Below, piece after piece: positions 47,923 through 60,100 of a stretch of 64,000 bases of DNA. Each line of letters begins with the position of its first letter. Position 1 is the first letter of the stretch. A model generated the notes under the pieces. That model ran no database searches, was not told the origin of the DNA, and was given only the letters and a program-made list of their open reading frames with translations. The position numbers and the translations under genes are program-made. This DNA is from Spongilla lacustris. Taxonomy: Eukaryota > Porifera > Demospongiae > Spongillida > Spongillidae. The stretch is taken from assembly GCA_949361645.1 (NCBI GenBank), contig OX442422.1, forward strand, positions 606,580-670,579, read 5' to 3'.

Positions 47923-50140
47923 CAAAAGAGGACCTTTTACATGCACATGCTTTAACCCATATACCAGTGGTATTATAGCCATATCACACCAGCCATCCAG
48001 CAATCATCCCTACAATACAGTAGACCTTAAAAAAAAATGGACCCCACAGAATATCATACTTATACCTACATGTACTATCAAGATGGATGATTGAGATTCT
48101 CTTTAAAACCACTTTGAAATACTAAAGGTACAGAGTTTCTGGTGTTCTGTCCCAGACCTCGATGGGGAACATACAATCCCTCTGGGGTTGGAAGGGTGAC
48201 ACTCAGACAGGTTTACACCCTTCCCATCCCCTCCCCCCCATATAAAAAAATTAGTAGGCAAGTGAGTAGGAATAGGAGAGAAGAGAAAGGAGGGTGAAAT
48301 GGTATGATCAGAGAAAGTTGAAACGGAGAGGTGGAAAGGACATCGATGGAATAGAGAAATTCTTACAGATGCTCACCTGAAGAATACTTGCTCATTTAAT
48401 ATAAAGAGAATGTAGCGAATATATGAAGTAGCCTGGAAAGATAAGCATACGTAACTCGTTAGCATGCGCGCGCGTACTAGCTTTATACATGTATAGTATG
48501 TCTATGCCTATGCAAATTATGGTTCATGCCATATGGCTGCGTGTACTACGCACCGTACGCCATACACGGTGTTCCGTGTGCGGCTCAATAGCTAATAGGG
48601 CCCTTACCTTTGGACTTGTGGAAAGAGTCTAGTCGATCGACACTTAAACAGCCAAAGTACAGGCACCTCTCTTTCAGCAATAATTTAAAATTATTTTTAA
48701 AATGACTTTTGATAATATTTCCGGCCAATCTAAAGTCGGCATCTAAGTTTCATAAATTTTACAATGGACTGTATACCAGTGTGCATGTCGTCATTGACCA
48801 CCTGTTCCTATTTACTTGCCATACGTTGCAGTTTTAAGATATTCCATGTACTTGTGCAGATGGGCGGGGCACGTAAACACCCTGTCTCAAGCCGTCAAGG
48901 CCTGGTTAGATCCACGGTTAGAAGAACTTGTGGATGCTAACATGGTCAATTGCAAGTCCACACCATTGAACTACACTAATTCATGAAGTAAAATCGATAC
49001 TGTACTATAATTAAGGTATAAAATTATACTGTAGAATAATTACATGTAGACCATTTGTGTCTATATATATAATTATAATAATATAATAAATAATACTATA
49101 TGCATGCATATATGATCGCGATCGACTATCGGAATGCATTCTAGCAGAGCATGCACATATGCATGTACTAATCTATATCAGTATAGCTTAGCAGGCCAGG
49201 ACAGAAGTTCGCGTATATTGTTTATACATATGCATGTTCTTGTATTAGTTGTATAATCAGGTTTTAGTTGTACCTACATGTAACTCTAACTTGAACCTCT
49301 GGTCTATTATAATTTTATAGGTTTATTTCTTCCCCATATTAAACAATATGTAATTTTATTATGCATGCATATGCATGTCGGACATATATGTATGCATAAA
49401 CATTTTATGCACCATACATGTATATACTGCATTGTATTGTGTGCATATTACGACGCGTACGACGACGTATATATACATGTAAAAACTATCTGCCTCGATC
49501 ACGTCACTCAGATCATGTATCAACTGTACTAAGTTTATGGTAATAATAATAATATACGCGTAATACGCCTACATGTATAGCTACGTTACGTTGTATATAC
49601 ATGTATATGCTGGCCGCGGAGTTGGCCTATAACACAAAATCCGAGGTTGCATCATAAGCTAGCTCCAGACTCTAAGCTTATAACAGTATCATCTTGTTGC
49701 ATTTAAGTTGACTGCATGTAGATCGATCGTGATGGCTTAAGGGGCGTGGCACAATACATCTTATGTAATATCGAACACTTTGATTGCAAAGTGTCTTCGA
49801 GGTCGTGGTATATCTGGGTCAACCTAACTATACAGGAGCAATTTGTATGATCATCAGTTCATGATTAAAAACAAACACATGAACAATATTACACCAAATT
49901 AGGGTGTTCAAAGGGAGTTCTTTGACGAGATCTTGAACTAGATCAAAATGTGCAGATCCATGTAGTACCAGGGTGACATCTGTTAGGGTAAAAGAATTAC
50001 ACCTTCACACTTTATAATGACATACGTACATGCACATAGATCTGTAGTCACATACACAGTGGTGTTGAGAGTGACGTACATCTTCAGCAGGGAGCAAGTA
50101 AATACCTGCCCACATTCATACATCCCACAAGCCAGTTGTT
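47923..50140. other. Intergenic, no supported gene
   Basis: AT-rich with many CATG palindromes (tgcatgcatatgcatg near 49100 and 49370) and short TA runs. Nothing else is seen. Confidence 0.4.
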
Positions 50141-50149
50141 CCTTTACAC

Positions 50150-51500
50150 AGATGTCTGTACATACGTGTGTACATGTAAACATTTAAGTGAACATACATG
50201 TACAATGCATTATTATTCCAAACAGCACCCACCTTGTTCCTTAAAATTCCCAGGTACATGGGAATGTCATTTTGTTTCAAGTAGAAACACTCTTACCTGC
50301 ATATACATGTGTACATTTCAGTGAACAAGGAAAATGCCTACATTCCAAATAGCGCCCACCTTACACCTTAATGATACAATGCTGGCACTTTGGGGACACC
50401 ATTCTGGTTCAAGGTGAGGCCAAGAGGAACACTCGGAAACAGATGTCTGTACCTGTATTGGTATAAACAAATACAACAACACGCCATCTTACTGCTGAAA
50501 TTTTACGGGCGTATGCAACCTTCATTAGCAAGCACATTGGGGATCTCATTGTGGCCCCTCCCCTTTCCCTTCCCATATGCCCAAACTCCCATTGCAAACC
50601 CCTCCACCTCCCATGTGCCCCTCTTTTCATGCACTCACTCATCACATGACACTTTCTCTCCATCTACACAATAAGTCTTCTGGTTCAATTAAGGTCATGC
50701 AGGCCAGAGAAACACATTTGTACTTGTTACATGTAAGTGACGTTTGTAATGCGGGAACATGGACATCACCCTCATTCCAAATAGCACACACCTTACTCCT
50801 AGCATAGCAGGCACAGTGGGGACTTTATTCTGGTTAAAGGTCAAGCCAGAGAAACACACCCACACAGATGTCTCTACCTGTCTACATGTGTACAATACAA
50901 TGCAACAACCCTTTGCCTTCATTCCTACCACTGCCCACCTTAATAACAGGAAAATTTGGGACAAAAAGCACCATCTTGCCTGTACCTGCAGTGTACATGT
51001 GCCCACATTCCAAATAGTACCCACCTTATACCTGTACCTGCAGTGTACATGTGTACATTTCAGTCAACAAGCTGGAATGCCCACATTCCAAACAGTGCTC
51101 ACCATACACTTTAATATAGCATTGCTGGCACTTTGGGGATACCATTCTCGTTCCCTCTGAAACATAGTACCTACAATTATTGGTACAATACAGACACACA
51201 GAAGTCAAATACAAATGCAAGCCATCTTACTGCTTATTGGCGTACACATGCAGCCTTTGGGGAAAAGGGGAAAGGGGTCGTACATATAGTAAATACGAGT
51301 GCAAATAGTACAAGTTTAAGAGTGATGATGACCTTGTTTTGAGGAGGAGCAGTCGTTTGCACCCATCGACCACGAAATTCACATTGGGGATCTCAATCTG
51401 GCCCTCTCACATGTGCCCAATCTACCACTGGTAATTGCACACCCCTCTACCTCCCGTGTGCCCTAGACAAGGAGGAAGCGCAGAGGGCACATACATGTAG
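50150..51500. repeat. Degenerate long-unit tandem repeats
   Basis: Three to four diverged units. Shared phrases are tacatgtgtacatttcagt.aacaag (50300, 51045), cattccaaatag.gccaccttac (50340, 50775, 51008, 51085), gctggcactttggggacacc (50380, 51125) and cacattggggatctca (50533, 51380). The latter is followed by cccctc.acctcccatgtgccc (50600, 51440) and weakly again at 52170. Non-coding. Confidence 0.7.
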
Positions 51501-51551
51501 GAGGAGAGAGGGCATATGCAGGTCCATAGCCAAGTAGTCTGGCAGCGGAGG

Positions 51552-51675
51552 GGGTGGTGGTGGTGGTGGTGGTGGGGGGTCGCTGTTGACTATTCATCCT
51601 GTGGGGGGGAGGGGGCTGTCAAAAAGGGATCGATCCCCCCTGGTACGGGCCTGAGCAGGGGGGGGGGGGGGGGTC
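51552..51675. repeat. (GGT)n and G-run cluster
   Basis: GGT units at about 51552-51576, then G runs, the longest at about 51658-51673. G-quadruplex-prone on the plus strand. Confidence 0.85.
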
Positions 51676-51799
51676 CCTTGCAATGGGCCAAATACGAGAA
51701 TACAAAGTGCCACAAACTGATGCAAAGCAAATTAAGCTAGACGGGGGGAGAACTCAACCATCGAACGGGGAGGATCGACCGATCCCCCCAATCCCCAGG

Positions 51800-52022
51800 A
51801 GAGGCATATGGAAGGGGAGAGGCATATGGGAGGGGAGAGGCATATGGGAGGGGAGAGGCATATGGGAGGGGAAAGGCATATGGGAGGGGAGAGGCATATG
51901 GGAGGGGAGAGGCATATGGGAGGGGAGAGGCATATGGGAGGGGAGAGGCATATGGGAGGGAAGACGCATATGGGAGGGAAGAGGCATATGGAAGGGGAGA
52001 GGCATATGGGAGGAGAGAGGGC
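51800..52022. repeat. 18-bp minisatellite
   Basis: About 12 copies of ggcatatgggaggggaga with few variants. All frames are open because the unit is a multiple of three; peptides such as GRGIWE or ERHMGG are by-products. Confidence 0.95.
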
Positions 52023-53923
52023 TCATACATCTCCTCTTCTTCCTCATCACTGTCCAAGTCCTCATAGCTGCATTGAGAACAATCTACCCATAGACATAGA
52101 TCTGTCACCCCTACGACCACCCATCATTCTATCATATCCATCTCCCCTAACACGTACTCATACGACATTGCATACCCCTACACCTCTCATATGTGCCCCT
52201 ACCTTCATGCACTCACTCGTAACATCTCACATTCTCCCTCTGCACCATTACAACTCTTCTCTCCTCTGTACACAACTAGAAATCAAGGATGAATTGTGTG
52301 TAGGGAAGCTGTTTACCTTCATATCTCCTGCCTCTCAGCCCACTTGTCTACAATGATTGTCTTTCCAAGGTTCTCTCCATGCTCAAACTTTGTCAACCCA
52401 TGGTTTCTCTTATATGTATTCTCTTCCCAAGTGCACCCATTGGATCACAAATTGCATGGTGGAAGCCAGATGCGCTCTAAATAAAGGAGAATAGAGTACA
52501 CGTACATAGAAAAATTAATACCACAATATATGTGGCAAGCAAACTAGTATGCAAGATACGCACTGGCAAAACTAAAACACGCACCAGCACATGTGCTGGT
52601 ATACTATCTGAGCTATGTACAAAAATAACCCACAATAACCGGCTTACCGTTTCTACACACAGCGCGAATCCAGTTACTAGTAGTCACCATCGTTGGGCAA
52701 ATCGGTTAGCTCCGCTTCACAAGATTGCAGACTACTTTCCACTCCACTGAGTTTTAAAAATGGGCCTCTATAGTTCAGAGAACAATTAATTATCCTACAA
52801 TTGGCAGATGACGTTATTAATATACGTCTGCAAACGCCCCCTTATTACTCTGTTACAAATATTAATAATATGCCATACGATTGCAGGTCTTGTTTTGGCA
52901 GGCTGTCTAGTTACCGGTCGGTACACACTTTGGATAATAGCGTAGTAGGCCGTACTAGTATCAACGTAACAGCGGTCTCGGTGTGTACGGCACGAAGTGT
53001 TGTCTGCCCGTGTACCGCCTGAATGGCTGATGTACGTCAGTTGATTGCAGTTCGCTTGTACAATGCATCACAAATTAAAGCATGCAGTACTAGTTGGAAT
53101 GTAAATATACACTTCCATATACATACATATCCGCATAATTTTCTACCCTTCACATATCTGCATTTCACTCCCGATATTGGTCCACACTTTACCACTATAG
53201 ACACGCATCTGCATTCTAGTCCTCATACTAAGCATTCGACATACTGGTCCCGATATGTATCCCGCGATACTAGCATTGCTGCATATGTATCAGCATATGG
53301 TATCATATGCAGAGTCTGCATAGTTCTGCATACGATACACTTCCGCGCGGTGTGAAGTGACGAATTTTAACGTATAAATGACGTGACAGAGTGACGGGGA
53401 AAGAGACATTACCGTCCACTCTCAGTCCACAGACGGCCCGTTGAAATTGATTTCAATGGTATCCGCCTACATCAAAGAGACGGGTAAGGTCACATGATGA
53501 GACGTTACCGTGTCCATGTAACGGTTTCGCAGTGCCAATTTACTCTTCCTCATCAGCAAGATTCTGCCGGTAGTTCTTCATTTGATTCCAAGGGCCGTGA
53601 GGCCACATTAAAGGGAAGATTATTATCAGTGATGACTTAAAGACTATACTAACGCTAGTAAGCCACGGATACACCCGGTACTAAGTAACAGTTACACCAA
53701 CTTACATGAGCTCACGTCACTACTAGAATGGTCACAGTCACGCCGACTCACGCCTCACGCGAGCAAGCCCCACCTGCTATTGTTTAAACGAGTACTTTAC
53801 CGAGTCGTGAACGATAATGCGTGCCGTTCTTCAAAATCTTGTTGGAATACAGCAAACCTTAATTGATGGGCCTACGTAATGATTTAAGAGGCGTGGTCGA
53901 AAAACGGGCATGTTTGAAGGCGA

Positions 53924-53954
<31 letters not shown>

Positions 53955-54113
53955 GTTGACCTGGCCCTTGATTTTAAAGAATTTTTGGGATGGTGTCTAT
54001 TACCTCTTTTTTTTTTGCCCCCCCCCCCCCTCGAGGCCACGTGATTCTTTTGGTCTTAACCGTTTTAATAGACAGTCGCGTTGGTGGCTATAAAGATTAC
54101 TTCGCTTTCTGAC
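52023..54113. other. Intergenic; word cluster at 53180-53345 and homopolymers
   Basis: No supported gene. GCATATG/TCTGCATA words cluster at 53180-53345, like 45440-45740. A G run of about 30 is at 53924-53953 and a C run at 54017-54030. The last 60 bp may hold the promoter of the plus-strand gene starting at 54114. Confidence 0.4.
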
Positions 54114-57100
54114 ATGTCCAACGACCATGGACGAGACAACTGCGATACACCCAGGACTCGATGGGTACACACGGAAGCGGAAAAGAATCCGGTAACACCC
54201 GAGCGCGGCCATCCAAGCCCACTGCCATCAGCACTTTCTCTAAAATCGAAGCTATTCATGGCTTTAGCCATTCTACAAGGTATGGATGGCATAATGCCCT
54301 GCAATAACCCTCCACCCAGCATGTAATGCCCCCTAGCATTATCTACTAATGTATATGAAATCAGGATGATAGAGAAATAGCAACACGTGCAGTGCGATCC
54401 CAATGTCCTCGATGCAGACTTTCTTTGGCATCTTGCTTTGGTTATCAAGGATAGGAAATGGGGTAAAGTTTTTGTTCTTGAAGGCAGTTCAGAAGGTGGC
54501 TTCTCGCCTTCAGCTGATCGAACTCCAAACCTGATATATATAATATTGTGCCCCATTTTTATCTAAATGCAATGCAAATGGCGTGGCAATTGTAAATACC
54601 CCACAGGCACTCCCACCTTTCTGGTTCATAGAGTACTACCAGAGATAATATTATCTGATCTCTGGTGCTACGTGTACTAAGCCTCCCCCTTACCCCCCTA
54701 CGCCCCCACCAAAAAAGAATGGCTCAAGTTTAAAAACGAGCATATTGTCATAATCATTAATGCTAGCGCGCACCTGTTTCAACATTTCTAGAAACTTAGC
54801 AAGGCGGAGGGCACAATATAAATAAATATGATATTATAATTAAGGCCTGTAGCCAATAAGTCTGGCTGGGAGATCGATTAATAGGACTGTACATGTGGGA
54901 CTGGGTACAGGAGGGATGTGTGCTCTACCTCTTGGGCCCGATACGAAAAGGGGGTTGTACATTTCAGGCCTGATGCAAAGTAGGTGGGACTGTTAGCTTA
55001 TAGGGCCTGATACAAAAAGGGCCAAGCATCAAATGGGGGGGGGGGGGGGGGGGGGGGGGGGAGAAATCTCTCCATCCTATCTCACCGCCTGCCCAGCCTA
55101 CGTATTAGGATAGGCGGAGCATCCATCAGCAGGAGAGGGGACAATTTGTGCGGAGAGGGGACAATATCTGCTAGCGGATTATGTTTGTGGGGGTAGGACA
55201 CAATCTGCTCCTACACTAGTATTAGTAGGGGATTAAACACTATCTGACCAGCATGTGGTGGTTAACTTAATAGTGGTTTTGACATTTTTATACCCACACC
55301 TATATAATACTGTGGGATTTTTTTCAGTATAATATCTCTTTGGGCAGTTAGTTTGAGCCAAAAGGTATTGCTCTTGCATTGGACATCTCCCAAGTTGTGC
55401 ATTAGACTCATGCAAACATCTGCAGCAGATTACAATAATGGTACATATTTCACTGCATAATTTGTAGGTTGCAACTCTTTGCAACAAGGGCTTAATAGAA
55501 GCAAAATACATACCAATATAGCAGAAAAGTACACTAGGCAACATATGCATTGCCCACGATTTAAAAAAAAAGGTCAAAACTGAGATTTTTACTCATACTC
55601 ATTTGAGTTGCAGGCATCATGTTGCTTAGTTCGTGGGAGGAAACAATATCGTATTCCCAGCCCTAGCTGGGTTTTGTTCAAAGATCCTAGGTTCATCCCA
55701 GGTTGATAGGCTATTAACAAAATTCACAGTTGACTTGGCGGACGTCAATGGTTAATTTAGTAGTTATCAACCTGGGATCGTCAAACAAAACCCAGGTTAG
55801 GAATACGATATTTTTTCCTGTGCTAGCCTTGGCACATGGATCCAAACCTTAGGCATTTGAGTACGGTGCTGATGGCACCTCAGATTCGGGGCAAGCCGGA
55901 TCCATTTTTGTAATTCGACTCATTTCTTTCAATGAAGAGTGTTTGGATGGCACCCAGAGTATAATTTGGCACCAGTTTCGGTCACTGGGTGGAAAGTTGG
56001 ATGTCAAGTATGCTTGGCGTGACCTCAAAACCTAAACCCTAGAACCCAAATATCTTTCCTGTGCCTTGACATGCCTTCCATATGGACAGTTAGGTAGTGA
56101 GGCAAAATATGACTTCACACCTTGTGTGGAAGTTGGGTCATATGCATATAGGAAGTGGGGTAATTTGTGCTTGAGAAATGAGGTCATGTGACATGAGGCG
56201 ATGTGGGGTCATGTGACATGAGAAAGCCTGATGGTGGGGTCATGTGACATGAGACAGATGTGTGGTCATGTGACATGAGGCAGAGGTGGGGTTATGTGAC
56301 ATGAGGCAGAGGTGGGGTCATGTAACATGAGGCAGAGGTGGTGTTATGTGACATGAAGCAAGCACAAAATAAGTCAAATGTACACATCAATCCTTGTCAG
56401 TGTAATTTACTCTGCAACACAGGAGACACACGAGGCGGCTGGTAGAGTTGTTCCTGTGTGTAATGTATGCATTTTAATGCTTACGTGCAACTCTCACCCC
56501 TAGCTGTGTTTGCATGGAATTGAACTATAGACTTAGAGGTACACATCCTGTCATCGTTGAATAACAATTATTTATCAATAGCAATTATTAAATCTTTACA
56601 CAGCCAGTTAAAAAAAGTTCTCTTGTTGTCTATATTTCTGTTCCAGCATCAATAAAGTTATGAAAAAGGACTGTATTGATTCATGCAAAAGCACATTACA
56701 GTGTTTAAGTGGCAGTGTACTAAAATAGTTCGTCATCGTTATGTCCACACAGCTGCAGTTGTATTAGGTCTGCAGATCTCCATGGCAGTCATTAGCTACT
56801 ATGATGCTACGCATGTAAGTAGTATTTTGCTCTTTTGTTCTTGTGCCAACACTTTTCTGGACCTCACTCAGCTATTTGGTGATGATAAATTCATCTACAT
56901 CATCTTTTTCATTGGTCTAACCTTCTACAACCTGGTACTCTGTATTTATTCTGTGAGTTGGAGTTGCTGAACACATGAGAAACTTTTTCTGTGTGCATTA
57001 TTTGTTAAAACGCTGACCTCTCATATTGCTATCTGTCACTAACCTCACAGCATCAGTACACAGGTCCATTAACACCCTCCATACCACTACACAGGTCCAT

Positions 57101-60100
57101 TAACCCCCTCCATACCACTACACAGGTCCATTAACTCCTCCATACCACTGCACCAATCCCTCCATACCACTGCACCAATCCCTCCATACCACTGCACCAA
57201 TCCCTCCATACCCCTGCATCAATCCTCCATACCACTGCACCAATCCCCCCATACCACTGCATCAATCCCTCCATACCACTGCATCAATCCCTCCATACCA
57301 CTGCACTGACCAATACCTCCATACCACTGCACATTACTCCATTAAACCCTAGCTATCATGCTACTACAGTGCAGGTCCATTAACCCCACAATGCAATGTT
57401 GTGGTTTTATGTGCCTTTACTTTAGTTGAAGCAGCAAGACAGAGTCGAGGTGTTTGCATTTATCATCACCAACACTTTGACATTGCTCTATGCTGCATTA
57501 CAAGGTAATGTGGTTATATAGGGGGTGGGGGGGGGGTTATATAGGGAGTAGGGAGGGTGATATAGGGAGTGGGTTATATAGGGTGTGTGGTGATATAGGG
57601 AATGTGTGATATAGGGAGTGGTGATATAGGGAGTGGTGATATACATATAGGGAGTGTTGTTGACATAGAGAGAGTGCGTTGATATAGACAGTGTGTTGAT
57701 ACGTGTAGATATAAATTGGTGCCCAGTATCAGCTTGCATATGCAGTCATACATATACCTTTTCAGTGTATCAGTTCAGAGGCTATGGAGGTCAGTGTGAA
57801 GCACTTTCTACCATAGGATGGATTGCAGTGGCTAATGTGAGTGTTAAGTGCACACTAGCTGTAGGTGAGTGTAGTCCATATCTGGTCACGTGCTTATATA
57901 TGTTGTGATTTGTACACAAGCTGAGTTGTGTAGCCCAGTAGCTGAAAGTCTAACAACAGTGTGATCAGCTTGTGATCACATGTGTTACATGTGATCCCTG
58001 CTGTGTTACATGTGATCACTGATGTGTTGTGTATACTTGCATTCAGTTGAAGCCCTTAAGAATTACCCTTACTACAAAATTTGCCCATACTAATATTTTG
58101 TACATGTATTTTACGCGCAAAGCGTGGATTTGCGCAATCCTGGGATTGTCCTGCGCAAACCCTGGATCCATGGTTATCCATGGTTTGTGGTATAAACCAT
58201 GGATTGGCCGCGCAAACCAGGGATTGCTCATGCGCAAAGCATGGATCCGGACAATCCTGGGATCGCCCTGCGCAAAGCATAGATAGACATGTCTGCATGT
58301 AATATATTTAATTAGCGGATGGGCAACGAATAAAAAGTACATCCACATTACTTTATATCAAATAACATGCGTTTGCAGTACAAATATTCTCTACTGCATG
58401 ATGAGACACTGAACACAGTGGTTCAGAACTCTTGAAAATGTGGTCAGGTTCATTACATCTTGACAAGCAGTTCTTCATGTCTCCCTTTGTACAGTTGCTT
58501 GGAAAGCCTCCAATAATGCTACCAAATATGAAATACATTTCCCCTGAGATATCACTTTTTCCACACCATCACCAGTATCTGCAGAAATACATGGAGAGAA
58601 ATTATTACATCAATATTTTAATTGGCCTTGCATGTATAAATTACTTAATTTCATTCCAATCAGCCCAAGGCTAATTTCCATCGATTAACTATCATTTCTC
58701 TTTCAAGTCCTTGACTTTGAGGTAATCAAGAATAGTCGAGTCACCAGGGCAGTTCTTTGCAATTAAAGTGCTTCCATTGTAATATTTTGCATGGATAAAA
58801 TATAAGCAATTAACTGATTTAGTGCTAAGTCACCTCCTTGCCCCTCTCCTCTGATTGGCTCTGAAGAGCAGGATTGGTCCAATCATCAGAGATTAACTTT
58901 GTAGATAAATTACAACTTGAACACATACTTCAGGCTACATCATAGGTTAGTACTTTAAATCCTGATGTTATATGATGGATTTTAGTGGCACTGACTAGAT
59001 TTTGCTGTAGTGTTTTGAGAACTGCAAAGGGGACACTTGCAGGCTCACAAACTGAATATCCACACCCGTAGACCATGAAAGACATTCAAAGAATGCTGAA
59101 TCTATAAGAGTTTTTTTTTTGTTTTTGTTTTTTTTGTAAGATATATGTAATACATGACAATGGTGTTGACACTGTCATAAAAAAAATCTTCCACGTACAC
59201 CAATGTACTAACATGGCTAGCACGGTGGTGTTATTAGAATCCTGAACAGAGATTTTTTTTTAATGACGAAAAATACTTGTCACATGTTTCTAATGCTGGC
59301 TGGTGAACAGAGCACATCACAGAGTCAGCGTCCAAGTGCAACTTCACCCAAAACTTCAAACGGTCGGTACTAGTCCCATTTATAAGCGCAGCCATGCACC
59401 CAACAAACTAGCTCCCTGATGTCCTTTTTCACAAATACGGCTGTACTTCAATTATGTATCGTGATAAGCCGGCGTCCATAAGTGCGTTACATATTGACAG
59501 TATACTGAGATACGACTTTCCCTCACTATTGGCGCCCATATAAAGCTGGATTCAAGCGAAGTCAGTGGGCCTTTTAAAACCATCACAAGAAAGTGTTCTA
59601 TTGAGGGTATCAATCGATCCGCTCTTAATAAATGCCTACCACACAATTCACTTGCCGTCTTGAAAAGCTTGGAGACCCAGACTGGACTGACCGACAGGTT
59701 ATCTCAACTTATGTGTGTGTACGCTCAACGGCCCTGCCAGGCTCTGGCGTAGTCAATACAACTTTTTGTGCCGTCGTTATAGTTCAGATAGGCCTACGCT
59801 GGGTTAAAAAAATAATAAGGGCAATCTCGAGATTGCGCAAACAAACCATGGATCCAGGGTTTGCGCAGGACAATCCCGGGATAGCGCAAATCCACGCTTT
59901 GCGCGTAACATAGATAAATTGTCCCAGAATAAATGATTTTATTATTCTATTTCCTTTGTCAGGTGGTTGTTCTAAGTGTGTTCACTCCATTGTTCTACAT
60001 TCTATCTGCAATGATTTACTTTGAGTTTGGCTGGAAGATCTACAAACAGGGTAGCCTCATGTCTACTGACATAAGAAGTATATACATCCACTCCCTGGGT

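Noticed and set aside
51683..52120. Long overlapping ORFs in several frames (up to 182 codons)
   Set aside because: They are generated by an 18-bp minisatellite whose length is a multiple of three; no codon bias or domain.
56683..56970. Unspliced 95-codon reading through 56815-56871
   Set aside because: A gtaagt donor and tcactcag acceptor remove this segment in phase 0, and the spliced product gives a continuous membrane-segment pattern.
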